Shown piece after piece: positions 5,488 through 8,492 of a stretch of 8,492 bases of DNA. Source of the stretch: an uncultured Lachnospiraceae bacterium (GTDB lineage: Bacteria; Bacillota_A; Clostridia; Lachnospirales; Lachnospiraceae); contig CADBNG010000040.1 of assembly GCA_902795985.1 (NCBI GenBank), positions 1-8,492 on the forward strand, in the 5' to 3' direction. The translations under genes and the position numbers were made by a program. The notes beneath the pieces are model-generated. The model worked only from the letters and a program-made list of their open reading frames with translations, ran no database searches and was not told where the DNA came from. Every line of letters begins with the position of its first letter. Position 1 is the first letter of the stretch.

Positions 5488-7902
5488 TCACATTGCATGA
5501 TCCGTCCTGAGGATAATATCGTTCTGAAGATCCCGGTGCAGCTCAATAAAGTATGCGGAGAATCCCGCGACACGCACGACCAGATCCCGGTGATCTTCCG
5601 GATGTGCCTGGGCATCGCGCAAGGTATCGGCATCCATGATATTCATCTGGAGCTGCATGCCGCCTTCACGGAAAAAGGTTTCCAGCATGGCCCGGAATTT
5701 ATGGATCCCGTCCGAACGTGAAAAACAGCTCGGATGAAAACGGATGCAGAACTGCAGGCCGTTGTGATAGTTTTCCGCATTCAGTGAAAGGATACTTCTG
5801 AGAACGCTTAAAGGTCCGTTCTTATCGGCTCCGTGTGTCGGTGAAGCTCCGTCCGAAACAACTTCTCCGGTATGCCGGCCGTCCGGCGTAGCCCAAGTTG
5901 CCCTTCCGGTTGCCAGATTGCCTCCCGCTGAATAGATTCCGGCACGGAACCCTCCTCTTGGGCCGCTCATTCGGTTGACGCGCCGGGTGAAAAGGTTTGA
6001 AAGCCAGGCTGCCAGCGCATCGGTTTCCGGATCGCCGTTTCCGAATTTCGGAGCTTCATTGACCGCCGCGAGGCGAAGGTGTTCCGCTCCCTCCCAGTTA
6101 TTACAAACGGCGTCCAGCAGTTCCTGCCCCGTGCACAGTTTCTTATCAAACACCAGATAGCGGATCGCGGAAAGGCTGTCGACGGCCGTGCCCACACCGT
6201 GACAGGCCAGTCCCGTAGAATTATATTTCGCTCCTCCGTAGACCATATCCTTTCCGGATTCCAGGCAGCCGTCTATCGTTGCTGAAGCCGCGGGCAGCGG
6301 CATCCGTGAATTTCCGGCCTTTTCCAGGATGATAAACATGGCCTGCTGCCAGTCCATGTAATAATCAAACTGCTTTTCATAGGCATTAAGCACTTCCTGA
6401 AATGAATGCATCCCGGCCAGGCTTCCGGTCTGAAGCCCCGCCTGTTTTCCGTTCATGGGATTCACTCCGTTGTTTATCGCCTGGTTCACCAGATTGTTCA
6501 GGTTGAAGAAAGACCTCGAAAACGGACCGGAGATATTGCCGAATTCGCAGCCGGAACTGGTCAGTTCCACGCAGCCTACGATACAGAAGTTTCTGGCGTC
6601 TTCCAGTGTCCGCCCGCGTTTTCTCATGACATCGATGATCAGATCGGTATTTTCAAAAGTCGGAGCCCCTCCGACGAGTTTATTTGTCTCCAGGCCTGCC
6701 TCTATAAGCTCTGCCGGAGAATCCGAATGTACACACAGGGAAAGAGTCGGATCATGCAGTTTCAGGCGTCCGGCCGATCTCAGGCAGAGATAGGTCACTG
6801 CGTTCGTCGCATCGGATCCGTCTTTTTTACGTCCTGCAAGCGTCAGCCGCTGGTTGCTCGTATAGGCTCCGTAAAACTGCATGAACGGAACTGCGCCCGA
6901 CATCGTAAACTCAGTCAGTTTCAGGAAAAAGCAATCCATCAGTTCTTCGGCGCTCTCTTTTGTGAGACGCCCTTCCTCCATGTCCTTTTCATAGAAAGGA
7001 TACAGCATCTGGTCGATCCGCCCGATCGTCAGTCCGATCAGGTTCCCGTCCAGGCTCAATGCGTAGTGATAAAGAAGGATCGCCTGCATGGCCTCGCGCA
7101 TCGTTCGAGCCGGATGTTCCATGATGTGGCAAAGGCTGTCTGCCATATTCAACAGCTCCTGACGGCGTGCCTCATCGGCACACTGCGCAGCCTGCCGCTC
7201 ACACTCCGCGCCGTAACGTCCGGAATAGATGATCATGGCCTCGCTGACTTCTATGACAGCACGGTAAAACTGCATCTTTTCAATATCCGCATGAGCTATA
7301 TCCCCTGTCTGCGTGCGAAGCGCTTCCGCCGCTTCGTCACGGATCGATCCGAAACCGCGGTTGATCACTTTTGCGTAATTGGGATTGAAATGCCCGTGCG
7401 GTGAACGGCAGTTTCCTTCCGGAATGTATGGAAGGACACCGCCGCAAACTACTTTTTCAAAGCCTTCCGGCATGAAGCCGTCCACGTAGGCGCTCAGTTT
7501 CCGGTCGCGCCAGTATTCCTCGAAGGCAGGATCCAGAAAATAATCCCGGTCTTCCTGCAGCATCCTCGCCCAGCCGTCAGCTGCCTCACGGCGGTCAAAA
7601 TCACCGGTCCTCAATTCATTGATGAGCCACGCCGCTCCGTCGTATTCCACTGCAAACGGGCAGCCCCGGTAATATTTCCCGAGATTTCCGACAAGCAGTT
7701 CGTCCGGCTCCACGCGTACGGTCACATTGGAAAGCAATTCCTTAAATACACCGGCGCGCAGAAGCATAGGCGGGGTGTTAGGGTGGCTTCGATAGTAATC
7801 GGTTACGATGCGGCTTCGCTCGGCATCCATCGTCGCAGGTGAATTCCGGTACATTTCACGCAGTTTTGCTGCCCGGACACCGACTTTACCAAATTCAAAC
7901 AT
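5488..7902 (-). CDS. Glycyl radical enzyme (PFL-like family), substrate unassigned
   Basis: 804 residues, typical for the dehydratase/lyase/decarboxylase group of glycyl radical enzymes. A PFL-like barrel spans about residues 10-670 and a glycine radical domain about 685-800. The catalytic loop reads NFCIVGCVELTSSGCEFG, giving thiyl-radical Cys444 and the adjacent acid Glu446 (GCVE, 443-446). The radical loop reads VVRVAGFSAYFIEL, giving radical Gly780. The 336-residue separation agrees with active family members. Such enzymes are cytosolic, strictly anaerobic and need a radical-SAM activase to install the glycyl radical; none is encoded here. The start has GGAGG 8 bases upstream and lies 23 bases after the stop of the preceding GRE gene, so the two are almost certainly cotranscribed. 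The GCVE pair is shared by diol/glycerol dehydratases, choline lyase, hydroxyproline dehydratase and arylacetate decarboxylases, so it does not fix the substrate. A Phe after the radical Gly is less usual than Tyr or Trp. Confidence 0.93.
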   Translation of the reverse strand: MFEFGKVGVRAAKLREMYRNSPATMDAERSRIVTDYYRSHPNTPPMLLRAGVFKELLSNVTVRVEPDELLVGNLGKYYRGCPFAVEYDGAAWLINELRTGDFDRREAADGWARMLQEDRDYFLDPAFEEYWRDRKLSAYVDGFMPEGFEKVVCGGVLPYIPEGNCRSPHGHFNPNYAKVINRGFGSIRDEAAEALRTQTGDIAHADIEKMQFYRAVIEVSEAMIIYSGRYGAECERQAAQCADEARRQELLNMADSLCHIMEHPARTMREAMQAILLYHYALSLDGNLIGLTIGRIDQMLYPFYEKDMEEGRLTKESAEELMDCFFLKLTEFTMSGAVPFMQFYGAYTSNQRLTLAGRKKDGSDATNAVTYLCLRSAGRLKLHDPTLSLCVHSDSPAELIEAGLETNKLVGGAPTFENTDLIIDVMRKRGRTLEDARNFCIVGCVELTSSGCEFGNISGPFSRSFFNLNNLVNQAINNGVNPMNGKQAGLQTGSLAGMHSFQEVLNAYEKQFDYYMDWQQAMFIILEKAGNSRMPLPAASATIDGCLESGKDMVYGGAKYNSTGLACHGVGTAVDSLSAIRYLVFDKKLCTGQELLDAVCNNWEGAEHLRLAAVNEAPKFGNGDPETDALAAWLSNLFTRRVNRMSGPRGGFRAGIYSAGGNLATGRATWATPDGRHTGEVVSDGASPTHGADKNGPLSVLRSILSLNAENYHNGLQFCIRFHPSCFSRSDGIHKFRAMLETFFREGGMQLQMNIMDADTLRDAQAHPEDHRDLVVRVAGFSAYFIELHRDLQNDIILRTDHAM

Positions 7903-7925
7903 CCTTTGTTCCTCCGGCCGGTTCT

Positions 7926-8492
7926 TTACATTTTATGTTCGCTTCGGGCGATAATGTCGTTCTGGGAGACAAGGTCCAGCTCGACAAAGTAAGCGGAATA
8001 TCCGGCTATACGAACGATCAGGTCGCGATATTCTTCCGGATGCTCCTGAGCTTTACGCAGCGTGTCGGTATCTACGACGTTGAACTGCAGCTCCATGCCG
8101 CCCATGTCGAAGTAAGTCATCATCATTCCTTTTACTTTATCCATACTCTCTTTTCCGCGGAACACCGTCGGATGCATCCGTATATTCAGGCAGACGTTTT
8201 CCGGATAGCGTGTCTGGTCGTATGATGCAGAAGAACGCAGTACGCAGAGAGGTCCGCAGACATCACGCCCCTGAGCCGGGGAAGCCGCGTCTGCGATGGG
8301 CTCGAAGGCTTTTCTTCCGTCGGGCGTCGCCCATGCATGGGCTCCCTGGGAAATATGGTCGGCTCCGCTGATAAGCCCGGAGCGATAGTGCTTTGCGCGT
8401 ATGGAATGAGTATGTGCAACGACATCGGAATACATGTCGCAGCACCATGCGAACTCGCTGTCGACATAAGGATCACCGTTGCCGAAATGCGG
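7926..8492 (-). CDS. Second glycyl radical enzyme, C-terminal fragment (cut by window edge)
   Basis: 188 residues of C-terminus are present, open to the right edge without a stop. The fragment begins PHFGNGDPYVDSEFAWCCDM, has HAWATPDGRKAFEPIADAAS and then the glycine radical domain with IVRIAGYSAYFVEL, where the Gly of AGY is the expected radical site. It ends IIARSEHKM. The same landmarks occur in the downstream enzyme (PKFGNGDP, ATWATPDGRH, VRVAGFSAYF), so the two are paralogues, but they are well diverged and probably differ in substrate. The catalytic cysteine loop is outside the window. The gene precedes the other GRE by 23 bases in the same operon. It could be a second enzyme of the pathway or a partner of the complete one. 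Confidence 0.92.
   Translation of the reverse strand, partial: PHFGNGDPYVDSEFAWCCDMYSDVVAHTHSIRAKHYRSGLISGADHISQGAHAWATPDGRKAFEPIADAASPAQGRDVCGPLCVLRSSASYDQTRYPENVCLNIRMHPTVFRGKESMDKVKGMMMTYFDMGGMELQFNVVDTDTLRKAQEHPEEYRDLIVRIAGYSAYFVELDLVSQNDIIARSEHKM

Noticed and set aside
6406..7404. 332-residue plus-strand open frame opposite the complete GRE
   Set aside because: It is the mirror of a strongly conserved GRE coding region, has no recognisable domain and arises from codon bias in the true gene.
5488..7902. Assignment as 4-hydroxyphenylacetate decarboxylase, choline TMA-lyase or diol dehydratase
   Set aside because: There is no small decarboxylase subunit gene and no microcompartment gene nearby, and the residues after GCVE do not match the contexts I remember. 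The substrate is left open.

Overview
The window looks like a stretch of chromosome from an obligately anaerobic bacterium, most likely a Clostridia-type member of the Bacillota. The reasons are two oxygen-sensitive glycyl radical enzyme (GRE) genes, strong purine-rich ribosome binding sites before most genes, a base composition a little over half G+C by eye, and simple intrinsic terminators. The species cannot be named from this. Every gene I can support lies on the minus strand, so transcription runs from the right edge (8492) to the left edge (1).

Layout in transcription order: (i) 8492-7926, the C-terminal part of a first GRE, cut by the window edge; (ii) 7902-5488, a complete second GRE of 804 residues, 23 bases downstream; (iii) 5487-5242, a 246-base intergenic region. 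It holds a hairpin with a T-run that reads as a terminator for the plus strand, and a promoter-like TTGCAT-N16-TATAAT embedded in a nested inverted repeat; (iv) 5241-4339, a LysR-type regulator; (v) a GC-rich hairpin and T-run (4328-4290) squeezed between lysR and the next gene; (vi) 4269-2950, 2940-1690 and 1687-170, a tightly packed trio: a short FAD-binding oxidase, a two-cluster iron-sulfur protein with two CCG domains, and a second, longer FAD-binding oxidase of the PCMH/VAO type; (vii) 83-1, the start of an ElaA-like GNAT acetyltransferase, cut by the left edge.

The trio has the same composition as glycolate oxidase GlcD/GlcE/GlcF: two flavoproteins, one long and one short, plus one [4Fe-4S]/CCG electron-transfer subunit. 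A reasonable model is that a GRE makes or consumes a radical-chemistry product and the trio oxidises a related hydroxy compound, passing electrons through the iron-sulfur protein, with the LysR protein as the switch. The GRE substrate is not readable from the sequence. No radical-SAM activating enzyme is present in the window; it may lie beyond the right edge. I found no description of this gene combination in what I know, but this is memory and not a search.

The 3' end of the long oxidase gene appears to carry two single-base deletions. Its reading continues coherently through two other frames for about 35 codons beyond the present stop. Long plus-strand open frames opposite the genes are shadows. 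No tRNA, rRNA, CRISPR array, insertion sequence or phage feature was seen.
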